12,206 nucleotides of DNA, taken from NCBI GenBank assembly GCA_003554465.1, contig PWGL01000147.1, forward strand, positions 1-12,206, in the 5' to 3' direction. Under the pieces are notes generated by a model, which had not been told where the DNA came from, did no database searches, and saw only the letters and a program-made list of their open reading frames with translations. This DNA comes from Candidatus Pacearchaeota archaeon. GTDB lineage: Archaea > Nanobdellota > Nanobdellia > Pacearchaeales > GW2011-AR1. The first letter of the stretch is position 1. The number at the start of each line of letters is the position of its first letter. Positions 1-6,795 of this stretch are shown here, piece after piece. A program made the translations under genes and the position numbers.

Positions 1-656
1 GTCCAGTCCACGCCGGAAACCTCGCCGGTCGTGTCCGGGATGATTGATTTGCCAGTCAGATTAATCCGCTTCCCTTCCGCCGCTCCGATGCAGACGACAG
101 AGCAAATAGCGGTCACATCGCTTGCAAGCTCGTAGTCGCCGGGGAAGGCGTAGACAGTCCCGGATGATTTACCGTCGATCGCCGCCCGCAGTGCCGTTCC
201 TCGCTCCGCATCCGTGCCGGAGTCAACAACTACAATTCTGTCGTTAGCCGTCAGCGCGACTTTAGCCGCCAGCTCCGCTTCGGTGTCGGGGGGGAGGCTG
301 CCTATACGAGTCTTCTCCGTACTGGTGGGCAGGTTGTCGTGATCGTAATCACTTTCATGGCTGCCCACTTCGCCCCGGGCGATAGATTCGGCTTCGGCGG
401 CGGTCAGGGTGCTTTCTTCCCAGACAGCATTGCCTTCCGAGGCATCTACGAGCCGGTAGAACGTTTTACCGGCCGTATCGAACCAGCTGTCCCCGGATTC
501 GTACCCTTCAGTCTCGTCATCATTGACCGTCGGCGCTCGTGATTTCCGGTAGCCCGTCCCCAGTCCGTCCACTTTGGACTTCTGGTCCCCGGTTATGAAC
601 TGGCGGTCGTCCGTTTCCGTCAGATTCCGTATGTCATGGGGTCTGTATCTGGCCAT
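1..656 (-). CDS. Tail-spike/tail-fibre-like protein, partial (C-terminus beyond left edge)
   Basis: An open frame on the minus strand starts with ATG at 656-654 and reaches the left edge without a stop, giving 218 residues. The start is supported by a perfect AGGAGG at 670-665, which overlaps the stop codon of the preceding gene. Residues 51-80 contain a motif of the type GDSWFDTAGKTFYRLVDAS followed by NAVW, which recurs in phage tail-fibre and appendage proteins. Residues 140-205 (IVVVDSGTDAERGTALRAAI, then a GTVYAFPGDYEL stretch) resemble the first rungs of right-handed parallel beta-helix proteins such as tail spikes and pectate-lyase-like folds. The likely role is receptor binding or glycan degradation at the tail tip. 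No catalytic residues can be assigned because the helix body lies outside the window. It is probably co-transcribed with the 103-residue gene upstream, 13 bp away. Confidence 0.72.
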   Translation of the reverse strand, partial: MARYRPHDIRNLTETDDRQFITGDQKSKVDGLGTGYRKSRAPTVNDDETEGYESGDSWFDTAGKTFYRLVDASEGNAVWEESTLTAAEAESIARGEVGSHESDYDHDNLPTSTEKTRIGSLPPDTEAELAAKVALTANDRIVVVDSGTDAERGTALRAAIDGKSSGTVYAFPGDYELASDVTAICSVVCIGAAEGKRINLTGKSIIPDTTGEVSGVDW

Positions 657-669
657 TGTATTTCCCTCC

Positions 670-981
670 TTATGCCTGGATCCAGCTTACGTGACATTCC
701 GCGCCTTCCACTGTGATTCCGTGGATCGCCAGGGAAGTGTTGTTCCTCCCTTCCACCAGTTCATACGCCCCGCCGTTCTTTTCGACCCAGATGCCTTCTC
801 CGACCGCGGCGCTCTCACCGAACATAAGCCAGATATTCTCCGATCCTTCATTAGTTATCAGGGCGTAGTTCCTCCCCCGTCCGTAAGAGTTCCGGTATTC
901 CGGTATTATCACTGACGATTCATCGGTAACCGTGCCGGATCCTTTCCAGGCTTTCGAGATGATTGTGTTTAAAGATGCCAT
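670..981 (-). CDS. Small phage protein of unknown function, 103 aa, probably virion-associated
   Basis: This complete minus-strand frame starts at ATG 981-979 with GGGAG about ten bases upstream, and ends 13 bp before the tail-spike-like gene, so the two look like one operon. The protein appears all-beta. Its second half has the pattern IWLMFGESAAVGEGIWVEKN, then GGAYEL and a final VSW. This resembles a small beta-sandwich type that I associate with phage structural gene clusters, where the repeating theme is a GE-A-V-GEGI stretch followed by GG-Y-E. No function is established for it here. Its position before a receptor-binding-type gene suggests a tail or decoration component, but that is inference. 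The opposite-strand frame at 574-915 has no ribosome binding site and is rejected. Confidence 0.7.
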   Translation of the reverse strand: MASLNTIISKAWKGSGTVTDESSVIIPEYRNSYGRGRNYALITNEGSENIWLMFGESAAVGEGIWVEKNGGAYELVEGRNNTSLAIHGITVEGAECHVSWIQA

Positions 982-1017
982 TAGTTTTCCGCTCCCGTTA
1001 TTAGTGTGCTTTCCGGA

Positions 1018-1035
1018 ACCGCAGATATCTGCGGT
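1018..1035. repeat. 18-bp perfect palindrome, copy 1 (leader of the leftward transcript)
   Basis: ACCGCAGATATCTGCGGT is its own reverse complement. Together with the following CCG it matches 2156-2176 exactly over 21 bases. Here it is not followed by a T-tract on either strand, so it is not an obvious terminator. It lies downstream of the proposed leftward promoter and upstream of the ATG at 981, so it would form a hairpin in the 5' leader of the tail-gene transcript. As DNA it could equally be a site for a dimeric regulator. Confidence 0.85.
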
Positions 1036-1068
1036 CCGGTCCCGACGTTATTCAACTTTCAATAATAT

Positions 1069-1096
1069 AATATAACCGATGAAAGGCGATAGTCAA
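1069..1096 (-). promoter_or_regulatory. Sigma70-like promoter for the leftward tail genes
   Basis: On the minus strand TTGACT (1096-1091) is followed after 16 bp by TATATT (1074-1069), the start of a longer TATATTATATTATT run, so the exact -10 could be shifted by a few bases. An A-tract (the complement of T at 1113-1121) lies upstream of the -35 and resembles an UP element. The expected transcript would begin near 1062-1058 and pass through the palindrome before the ATG at 981. Its similarity to the host consensus suggests use of host RNA polymerase, though a phage polymerase could also recognise the AT-rich -10. Confidence 0.55.
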
Positions 1097-1134
1097 ATGA
1101 TATCCCGTTAAATTTTTTTTTCTTACAGGACGGT

Positions 1135-1162
1135 TTGCATATTCTAACGGAAGTGCTATATT
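1135..1162 (+). promoter_or_regulatory. Sigma70-like promoter for the rightward genes
   Basis: TTGCAT (1135-1140) is separated by 16 bp from TATATT (1157-1162), which continues as TATATTATAT. The expected start of transcription is near 1169-1172, giving a leader of about 85 bases before the ATG at 1255. The -10 sequence and spacer length match those of the divergent leftward promoter. Confidence 0.5.
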
Positions 1163-1184
1163 ATATCTATTCGGTGGAAAAAGT

Positions 1185-1208
1185 GTTCCGCGCGGACGCC
1201 GCGGGGAC
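1185..1208 (+). other. Possible hairpin in the 5' leader of the rightward transcript
   Basis: GTTCCGCG (1185-1192) can pair with CGCGGGGAC (1200-1208) around a seven-base loop, with one bulge or G-U wobble. It lies between the proposed transcription start and the ribosome binding site of the first rightward gene, where it could affect mRNA stability or translation. It may be incidental in GC-rich DNA. Confidence 0.3.
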
Positions 1209-1254
1209 CCTGCTGGATAGATTAAATCGTAAATCAATACAGAGGATCTTAATT

Positions 1255-2139
1255 ATGAGCAAGAGGAAAGTCAGTCGTTTTGAGAAGTACCGGCGGATGG
1301 CCCGGAACGAACTGTCCGGTTCCGGCCGGGCTAAAACCGCTTCGGGAGAGGACAAAGGGATCGTTATGCACTTGAGCACCTCCGATCCGGAGAAGCTGGT
1401 TAATTTCTTCGGAGAGAACCCGGAGGAAGGCGCGGGCGTTATCGACGCTCTGATCGAAAGTATCATGTCGGGCGAGATGGTGCCGGACGGACAGATGGCT
1501 CTGCCTATGCCGGGGGCTCCGGTGGAAATGAAGGAACCTTCCGGGAACGGCGGGGGCTCCGGAGAGTCTGAAGAGGACGAAGAGAACGGAGAGAATGGAA
1601 AGAGCGAGAAGTCCGAAGATAACGACAAGGACAAGAAGGACAAGAAGTCCGAAGAGAACTGCGGGGACGAAGAGTCCGATGAGTCCGATGAGGACAGTGA
1701 TGAAAAAGAGGCGTCCATGCCTGTTCGCTACCGGATCGCTAAACGGGGCACGATGCGGTTCCTGAAAGCGGGCGGAACGAAAGAAGCCGCCGATGGAGAT
1801 GAAGACGGAAGTTCATGGGGCGCCCAGGCGGGCCAGTTACTTGAGAAATTGAGGGAAATTGATCCCGGCGCGATCATTGATTACGTCAGGGAGAATCCGG
1901 AAATAGCGGCCGGAATTATGGGCGCTGTAGGCGGCGGAGCCCTGGGCGGACTGACCGGGCGGGGAGCCGGTAATCGTCTGGGCCGGGCCGGGCTGGGCGC
2001 GGTCTCGGGAGGCGCCGTCGGTGCCGGGGGCGGACACTTAAGCGGTCTTATCCGGGACTGGCTGGAGGAGAATAAGAAGAAGGAACCGGGTATATCTGCG
2101 GGGGGGCTGGGTATACAGCCCCCGAACGATGCAGAATAA
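1255..2139 (+). CDS. Acidic, glycine-rich protein of unknown function, 294 aa
   Basis: The start at ATG 1255 is chosen because AGAGGAT lies eight bases upstream and the proposed promoter lies at 1135-1162. The protein has four parts. A basic N-terminus (MSKRKVSRFEKYRRMARNEL) is followed by a short ordered region with a Met/Pro stretch near residue 85. Residues 103-152 are extremely acidic, made mainly of Glu, Asp, Ser and Lys with small internal nucleotide repeats (GACAAGAAG twice at 1630-1647, GAGTCCGAT twice at 1672-1689). Residues 217-262 are Gly/Ala-rich with glycine-zipper spacing (GAVGGGALGGLTGRGAG, then GAVSGGAVGAGGG), suggesting membrane insertion or close helix packing. A predicted helix, LLEKLREID, precedes that. 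A charged tail ends at an intrinsic terminator. I do not recognise the family. The acidic linker could be a disordered spacer, and the glycine zipper recalls membrane-active virion proteins. High expression is plausible because it has its own promoter and terminator. Confidence 0.85.
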   Translation: MSKRKVSRFEKYRRMARNELSGSGRAKTASGEDKGIVMHLSTSDPEKLVNFFGENPEEGAGVIDALIESIMSGEMVPDGQMALPMPGAPVEMKEPSGNGGGSGESEEDEENGENGKSEKSEDNDKDKKDKKSEENCGDEESDESDEDSDEKEASMPVRYRIAKRGTMRFLKAGGTKEAADGDEDGSSWGAQAGQLLEKLREIDPGAIIDYVRENPEIAAGIMGAVGGGALGGLTGRGAGNRLGRAGLGAVSGGAVGAGGGHLSGLIRDWLEENKKKEPGISAGGLGIQPPNDAE

Positions 2140-2151
2140 GAGTACATCAGG

Positions 2152-2191
2152 ACGGACCGCAGATATCTGCGGTCCGTTAATTCCTTTTTTT
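2152..2191 (+). terminator. Rho-independent terminator after the acidic protein gene
   Basis: A 26-bp perfect palindrome (2152-2177), centred on GATATC and containing the 18-bp core found at 1018-1035, is followed by TTAATTCC and a run of eight or nine T to about 2191. The hairpin is GC-rich at its base with a small AUAU-type loop. It lies 12 bases after the TAA at 2139 and should end most transcripts from the 1135-1162 promoter. No clear new promoter is seen in the 25 bases before the next gene, so downstream genes may rely on read-through or on a phage-specific promoter not recognisable here. Confidence 0.85.
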
Positions 2192-2216
2192 TAGCTTGCG
2201 CGGGATAATTATTATT

Positions 2217-3533
2217 ATGACTGAAATATCTAAAGTACTGACGAGAGCGCTGGGACTGTCTAAACAGGGGGCTGATAAAGCGGAGGCGGAATGGGCTAGA
2301 CGGGACCAAGATCTTAGAGACTACAGGAGAGAAGCGGGTGATGTAACTCCAGAGAAAATGGGTGAGGTACTGCCCATCGGGCTTGAAGGCAATTATGATT
2401 TTTTAGAACCCGACCCTGGTCCTGTGTATCCCGCGGATACCATGAACATTGTTGAAGATACTGATGACGAGGGAAATCCAGTCAGAATTGATACCCAACC
2501 AGTTTCTGAAAATGAAGATTTTAAACCGGGTGTATATAAAGAAGTCCCTTATAATGAATTGGATAAAAAGCAGCGGAAGGAAGTCCGGGAGGAACAGGAG
2601 CGGGCCCGGCGGTATATGCAGGAACGAAATCAGCGTAATCAGGTGGCTGAAGCCACCCGGAGGGCCAATGAGCAGGAAAGGTCCGGGACGGTCCCTCATC
2701 AGGTCGCTGAATATGTACGGGACGATCAAGGTAATGTAGTCGGTCATCAGGACATGCGGGGACATTATGTAAGTTATACCCGGACTCCCGAACAGTACCA
2801 GGAAGCGAGGGCCGAACAGCGGAGAGAGAATAGACTGGAAAGGGCCCGGAAGTCTCATAAGGCCCATAATGCGCTCAGGGACCTGGCGTCACAAGACGGG
2901 GCCGAACGGGGGAATATTGAAATAACGAGCACGGCCGGTCGTGATGAGGACCCCGGCGGAACGGAGTGGGAATTTAAAGGACCGGACAACAATGCGTATA
3001 AGGTCCGGTTTGATGATAATGGCAATCTGGTCAGTGCGACAGTTACTGATGAGGAAGGGGAGAGGCATGATGTCGACTGGGACAATATTCCTGAAGTATA
3101 TGACGCCGCAAGATGGGCGGCCGATCAGGAGCCTCCGGTGCCTGAGCCGCAGGATATATCCGAATACCAGTCCCTTAGTAATGACCAGCGGGAACGTATG
3201 GCTGAACAGAGCCGGAAACAATTTACAGATAACGGGTGGACTCCTCCGGCGGGGGTGGACCCGGTGCAGTATGCCAGGGGGCTGGATGCCGTCTCCAGGG
3301 CCATATCTACTAAAGACGGGTGGAAAATACGCAGGGAAGATGGGGAAGATATGACGATCAGTTATGAAGACCTTAATAATACGGATACACTGATGGATAT
3401 AAATGAGTACCTTAAAGATTATTACAGGGAACGGAGACAGGAACAAATGGAAATGTCTGAACAATTGCAGGGCCTGAGGGAAGAAATAGATGGTTTAGAG
3501 GACCAGTTGGAAGAATTGGAAGGAAAAGAGTAA
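2217..3533 (+). CDS. Hydrophilic coiled-coil-rich protein of unknown function, 438 aa
   Basis: ATG 2217 is preferred over a TTG at 2196, which would place the start almost inside the terminator. The ribosome binding site is weak (GCGGGAT at 2200-2206). The protein is very polar, has no signal peptide or membrane segment, and is rich in Glu, Arg, Gln and Asp. Residues 113-150 and 190-215 are long charged helices (RKEVREEQERARRYMQERNQ; RAEQRRENRLERARK). Residues 233-290 look beta-rich (TEWEFKGPDNNAYKVRFDDN, then LVSATVTDEEG). Residues 405-437 form a heptad-like coiled coil ending in LREEIDGLEDQLEELEG. The gene is visibly less GC-rich than the genes to its right and uses more AAT, GAT and ATA codons. 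I do not recognise it. A scaffold or internal structural role would fit its composition and its place upstream of the portal gene, but that is inference only. Confidence 0.82.
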   Translation: MTEISKVLTRALGLSKQGADKAEAEWARRDQDLRDYRREAGDVTPEKMGEVLPIGLEGNYDFLEPDPGPVYPADTMNIVEDTDDEGNPVRIDTQPVSENEDFKPGVYKEVPYNELDKKQRKEVREEQERARRYMQERNQRNQVAEATRRANEQERSGTVPHQVAEYVRDDQGNVVGHQDMRGHYVSYTRTPEQYQEARAEQRRENRLERARKSHKAHNALRDLASQDGAERGNIEITSTAGRDEDPGGTEWEFKGPDNNAYKVRFDDNGNLVSATVTDEEGERHDVDWDNIPEVYDAARWAADQEPPVPEPQDISEYQSLSNDQRERMAEQSRKQFTDNGWTPPAGVDPVQYARGLDAVSRAISTKDGWKIRREDGEDMTISYEDLNNTDTLMDINEYLKDYYRERRQEQMEMSEQLQGLREEIDGLEDQLEELEGKE

Positions 3534-3536
3534 GGT

Positions 3537-3548
3537 AACTTATAAGTT
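3537..3548. repeat. 12-bp palindrome in the gap before the gene at 3582
   Basis: AACTTATAAGTT is a perfect inverted repeat lying three bases after the stop at 3533, in a short AT-rich gap. It has no T-tract, so it is not a convincing terminator. It could be a protein site or part of a weak promoter, or it could be chance. Confidence 0.35.
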
Positions 3549-3581
3549 GATTAAAGAAAACAACATAAGGAAATAGTTATT

Positions 3582-4889
3582 ATGGCTAAGACATTGCCCC
3601 AGGGGATTACGGCAAATCCCGAAGACAGCGTGAATAGCGACGGAACGGTTAATTACGGGGCGGCCCGTTACTACCAGGTGGAGGACCAGCGGGCGGCCAG
3701 ACCCAGGGCCGTGACTGGATCTTTAGGATATGTTATGAGGGCCCATCTGGATGATGAAGGCAACCTTACCGGATTCAACCGGGAAAACAAGTTCTACATA
3801 CCGTTATCGACCCGGAGGGGCGTTTCGGATCCGCATGAGATAGACCGGATGGAGGACATGATGGCGGTCGACCAGGTCTATTTCCGGGAGTACGGTGAAT
3901 ACGCCGACACCAGGGAGCCGGGGATACTGGAGAAACTGGCCCGTCCGCGCCGGGAGTACAACGCGTTCCGGGAGGACCTTAAATCCCGGATAGAGAAGAC
4001 GGATATGTCTGTACCTGTCTGGCTCAAGAGGTCCTGTCCGGAAATAGATATACTGCGGTATCTGGAGCCGTACCGGAACCGGAAGGACCTCCGGGCCGAG
4101 ATAGCCCGCGGGTTTCTGGGCAATCAGGAGTTCGTGGACGAGCTTACGGCGGATGAAGACAGTGCGAAGATCCACGAGTACCTCACGGGGCTGGTGGAGA
4201 GTAAAGATCAGGAGGATCTGGAGGCTCGGCGGAAGAAGCCGGAACCGGAGAGTGAAGAGAAGAGCCGCGGGGCCGGACAGGAGCCGGAGCCGCCCCTGGA
4301 TCCCGTTGTAAAGGAAAGCGCGCGCGTAGGGGATAAAGATATGGATCAGAAAGAATCAGCTGATGATACCCGGCTGGACCGGCTGGAGAATCAGATGGCC
4401 GAACTTACCGGACTGCTTAAGAATATAACCACCCCGGGACAGGCTGGAAATCCGGCCCCCGAATCACGGCCGGAACAGCCCGCGCAGCCACCCCCGGATG
4501 TAGCCGAGTTCGGTCAGACGTCCCCGGAGGTGTTTGAGGGGAACGGCGAGGGGCCGGAAGTTAAAACGGAATACAAGGGGCCGGCCGATACGACTGTGCC
4601 TCCCCCGGGGTCGTCCAGGAAAGGGTCGACCCTGCAGCTGGGACGGGAGACCATCAGTTTCTCGACGGAGGAACTGGACCCCCGGCAGTATCGTCCCGAG
4701 TCCAGGTCCGTAATGATCTCCCTGACGGAGACCCGGGACGCCGACTGCTTTCAGGCGTTCCCGGACGGATGCGCGATGGTGGCCGGAGCCGCCCGTCTGG
4801 CGGTGGAGGACAACGACCCGGTGAACGTTACTGAAATTTCCGGTCCGGTCCGGATCGGCGGCCGGGTGGTGCGGTCTATAGTTATATAA
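3582..4889 (+). CDS. Unknown two-domain protein with a proline-rich linker, 435 aa, upstream of the portal gene
   Basis: ATG 3582 follows AAGGAAAT about ten bases upstream. The N-terminal part (about 1-210) appears to be a folded mixed alpha/beta domain (for example SLGYVMRAHLDDEGNLTGF and VPVWLKRSCPEIDILRYLEP). Residues 210-260 are charged and disordered. Residues 262-282 (TRLDRLENQMAELTGLLKNI) form a short coiled coil. Residues 285-345 are rich in Pro, Glu and Gly. The last 90 residues form a small beta-rich domain (RSVMISLTETRDADCFQAF, then GPVRIGGRVVRSIVI). The stop at 4889 lies ten bases before the portal start, so the genes are probably translated together. I do not recognise the family. 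A coiled coil plus flexible linker joining two domains is compatible with an assembly or connector-associated protein, but there is no direct evidence for this. Confidence 0.83.
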   Translation: MAKTLPQGITANPEDSVNSDGTVNYGAARYYQVEDQRAARPRAVTGSLGYVMRAHLDDEGNLTGFNRENKFYIPLSTRRGVSDPHEIDRMEDMMAVDQVYFREYGEYADTREPGILEKLARPRREYNAFREDLKSRIEKTDMSVPVWLKRSCPEIDILRYLEPYRNRKDLRAEIARGFLGNQEFVDELTADEDSAKIHEYLTGLVESKDQEDLEARRKKPEPESEEKSRGAGQEPEPPLDPVVKESARVGDKDMDQKESADDTRLDRLENQMAELTGLLKNITTPGQAGNPAPESRPEQPAQPPPDVAEFGQTSPEVFEGNGEGPEVKTEYKGPADTTVPPPGSSRKGSTLQLGRETISFSTEELDPRQYRPESRSVMISLTETRDADCFQAFPDGCAMVAGAARLAVEDNDPVNVTEISGPVRIGGRVVRSIVI

Positions 4890-4899
4890 GGATTACTAC

Positions 4900-6795
4900 A
4901 TGCCTTTTTCCGATGATACTCTTACAGGGATTTCCACGGGACTTCAGTCCACGCTTAAGACCCTGGCCCGCGACAATTACCCCCAGAATATGCGGGAAGT
5001 GATGGACTGGGCCCGGGACCTGTGCCTTAATAACGATACATACGTTCACGGGGTGCAGACCGGCGTGCGGTATTTTATGACCGATATCGACGTCCTGTCT
5101 GATGATATGGACTATAAGCAGCGGGAGTCCTTCAAGGACGAGCTGTCCCAGGGCGGAAGACTGCTCAGCACCCTGGCGGACATAGGGGACGAGACGATCT
5201 TTTTCGGTAATTCCTTCACTTCCGCGGTGCCCCGCCTGACCCGGCACCTGGTATGCCGGAAGTGCGGGGCCAGTCACCGTATGTCCTATATGCGGGGACT
5301 GTACAAGTACGACCGGGAGCGGAAGTTCCATGGCAAGTGCCCGGCCTGCGAGCATACCGGGCAGTTCCTGGTCCGGGACTGGAGGGTGTCGGACGAGGAT
5401 ATGGTACTGCATATAATAAGGTGGCCCCTGGAGGCGATGAGGATTAAGTACAATCCCACCAGTGATCACCGGGAGTATATGCTGGATACCGATATCTGGC
5501 CGGAAATGCTGTCTAAAATAGAAGATCAGGACCCGTTTCATCTGGAGACCACGCCCCTGGCCGTGATCGACGCCGCGGCTAAACGCAAGCCCATGAAGTT
5601 CCGGCAGAACGGAGTGTTCCATATGCGGACTGAAACGGTCTCCGAGATAGCCAAGGACCTGGGCGGATGGGGGTTCCCCCGGTTCCTGAATTCATTTTCA
5701 ACGGTCGTCATGCTCCTTCTTCTGGAAAAGTACAATGAGGTGCTGCTGGCCGATTATAAAGTGCCTATGCGGGTATTCTCGCCCCCGGACAGCGCCCGCC
5801 TGTCCCAGGCGACCGGTTTAAGTCCCGGGGGCAGTCAGCTGGGGCAGATGACCGGCTCCCAGTTCACCGAAGCGGTCTCGGCCATGACGGCGGAGCACCG
5901 GAGAAACCCGGGAGGGCACTACACGATGCCTTATCCGTTCCAGTATCAGACCCTGGGGGGCGAGGCGTCCCAGCTTACGGACGTGCAGCTCCTGCAGTTC
6001 TATGAAAACAGACTGCTCCGGAATATGGCGATACCGCACGAAGTGTTCGCCGGCTCTTTAAAGGAATCAACGGCCCCGGCGGTGGCGCTCCGGCTGTTCG
6101 AGAGGGTCTGGCAGGGCTTCCTGCACGGGGCGGACCGCTGGCTGTCCTGGTACGCGTCGGTCCACTGCCGGATGAAACAGATCTCGCCGGTGGACATACG
6201 GCTGCGTCCGGTGTCGGTCCAGGAGGATCCCATGGTCCAGCAGACCCTGCTGGAACTGGGAATGAATAAACAGATCTCGATGGGACAGGCCCTTAAACCG
6301 CTCAACGTGGATTATCTCGGCGCTGTCCGGGATATGCTGGATGAAGAAGTGGAAGTGGAGAAAATGAGAGCCGATCAGTCCCGTAAACTGGAGGAAATCG
6401 GAACTAACTCGATGGCCATGCACGATCCTTCACCGGGAGAGAAAGTCCTGCGGAAGGAAGAGGAGGAAATGATGGCCGCGGAACAGCAGGCGGCCGCGCA
6501 GGGCGGTCAGTCCGCCCCGGCCCCGGCTCCGGGCGGAGCCGGCGGAGCGGGAGGTCCCGTGGCGTCCCCCGGGACCGCGGGAGGCCGGAGCGAGTCCCTG
6601 TCCGCGCTGGTGCAGGAAGCTGAGCAGCTCGCTCAGGACCTGTTCGGGGCTCCGGACCGGGCGAGCCGGCTGCGGGAGCTGGATAAGCATAATCCGGATC
6701 TCCACGCTTTCGTCACGAAGAAGCTGGACAAAATGGAGAACGATGTGGCCCAGCAGGGCATAGTACAGGCCAGACAACAGCAGAGAGGTGCTTAA
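4900..6795 (+). CDS. Portal-like protein with an inserted zinc ribbon, 631 aa
   Basis: The portal is the dodecameric ring at one capsid vertex through which DNA enters and leaves and to which the terminase and tail attach. ATG 4900 follows AAGGAT closely. The N-terminus has helices resembling portal wing regions. A zinc ribbon follows, with C119-x2-C122 and C147-x2-C150. Residues 260-300 (SFSTVVMLLLLEKYNEVLLA, then VPMRVFSPPDS) and 320-385 match the usual portal core, including the Gly-rich stretch PGGSQLGQM. The phrase NMAIPHEVFAG (375-385) followed by an S/T/A/P-rich turn and a long helix (APAVALRLFERVWQGFLHG) is typical of portals of large phages, where 'IP' precedes the stem-to-crown transition. 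Residues 485-530 are a Glu/Lys coiled coil, 531-562 an Ala/Gly/Pro linker, and 565-631 a helical tail. The identification rests on remembered family patterns, not on a search. Terminase and major capsid genes are not visible here. Confidence 0.75.
   Translation: MPFSDDTLTGISTGLQSTLKTLARDNYPQNMREVMDWARDLCLNNDTYVHGVQTGVRYFMTDIDVLSDDMDYKQRESFKDELSQGGRLLSTLADIGDETIFFGNSFTSAVPRLTRHLVCRKCGASHRMSYMRGLYKYDRERKFHGKCPACEHTGQFLVRDWRVSDEDMVLHIIRWPLEAMRIKYNPTSDHREYMLDTDIWPEMLSKIEDQDPFHLETTPLAVIDAAAKRKPMKFRQNGVFHMRTETVSEIAKDLGGWGFPRFLNSFSTVVMLLLLEKYNEVLLADYKVPMRVFSPPDSARLSQATGLSPGGSQLGQMTGSQFTEAVSAMTAEHRRNPGGHYTMPYPFQYQTLGGEASQLTDVQLLQFYENRLLRNMAIPHEVFAGSLKESTAPAVALRLFERVWQGFLHGADRWLSWYASVHCRMKQISPVDIRLRPVSVQEDPMVQQTLLELGMNKQISMGQALKPLNVDYLGAVRDMLDEEVEVEKMRADQSRKLEEIGTNSMAMHDPSPGEKVLRKEEEEMMAAEQQAAAQGGQSAPAPAPGGAGGAGGPVASPGTAGGRSESLSALVQEAEQLAQDLFGAPDRASRLRELDKHNPDLHAFVTKKLDKMENDVAQQGIVQARQQQRGA

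Larger units (their letters stand above)
982..1254. other. Divergent intergenic control region
   Basis: This gene-free stretch separates the leftward tail genes from the rightward block. From left to right it contains an 18-bp palindrome (1018-1035), a leftward promoter (1069-1096), an AT tract with nine T in a row (1113-1121), a rightward promoter (1135-1162) and a possible leader hairpin (1185-1208). It is visibly more AT-rich between 1051 and 1170 than the flanking genes. A rightward frame could be extended back to 1135, but that would start on the promoter -35 and has no ribosome binding site, so I treat the region as non-coding. Confidence 0.75.

Noticed and set aside
574..915. Plus-strand frame of 113 codons opposite the small tail-region protein
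   Set aside because: The minus-strand gene at 670-981 has a ribosome binding site, operon spacing to its neighbour and a plausible beta fold; the plus frame has none of these.
1018..1038. First palindrome copy as a rho-independent terminator
   Set aside because: No T-run follows on either strand, so it was kept as a repeat or leader hairpin only.
1135..1254. N-terminal extension of the acidic protein back to 1135
   Set aside because: It would start on the promoter -35 element and has no Shine-Dalgarno site, whereas ATG 1255 has AGAGGAT at a proper distance.
1167..1718. Minus-strand Ser/Phe-rich frame of 183 codons
   Set aside because: The Ser runs are just the complement of the acidic GAA/GAC/TCC repeats of the sense gene at 1255-2139.
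4882..5622. Minus-strand open frame of 246 codons
   Set aside because: It is antisense to the portal gene, has no ribosome binding site, and its composition is that of a shadow frame.
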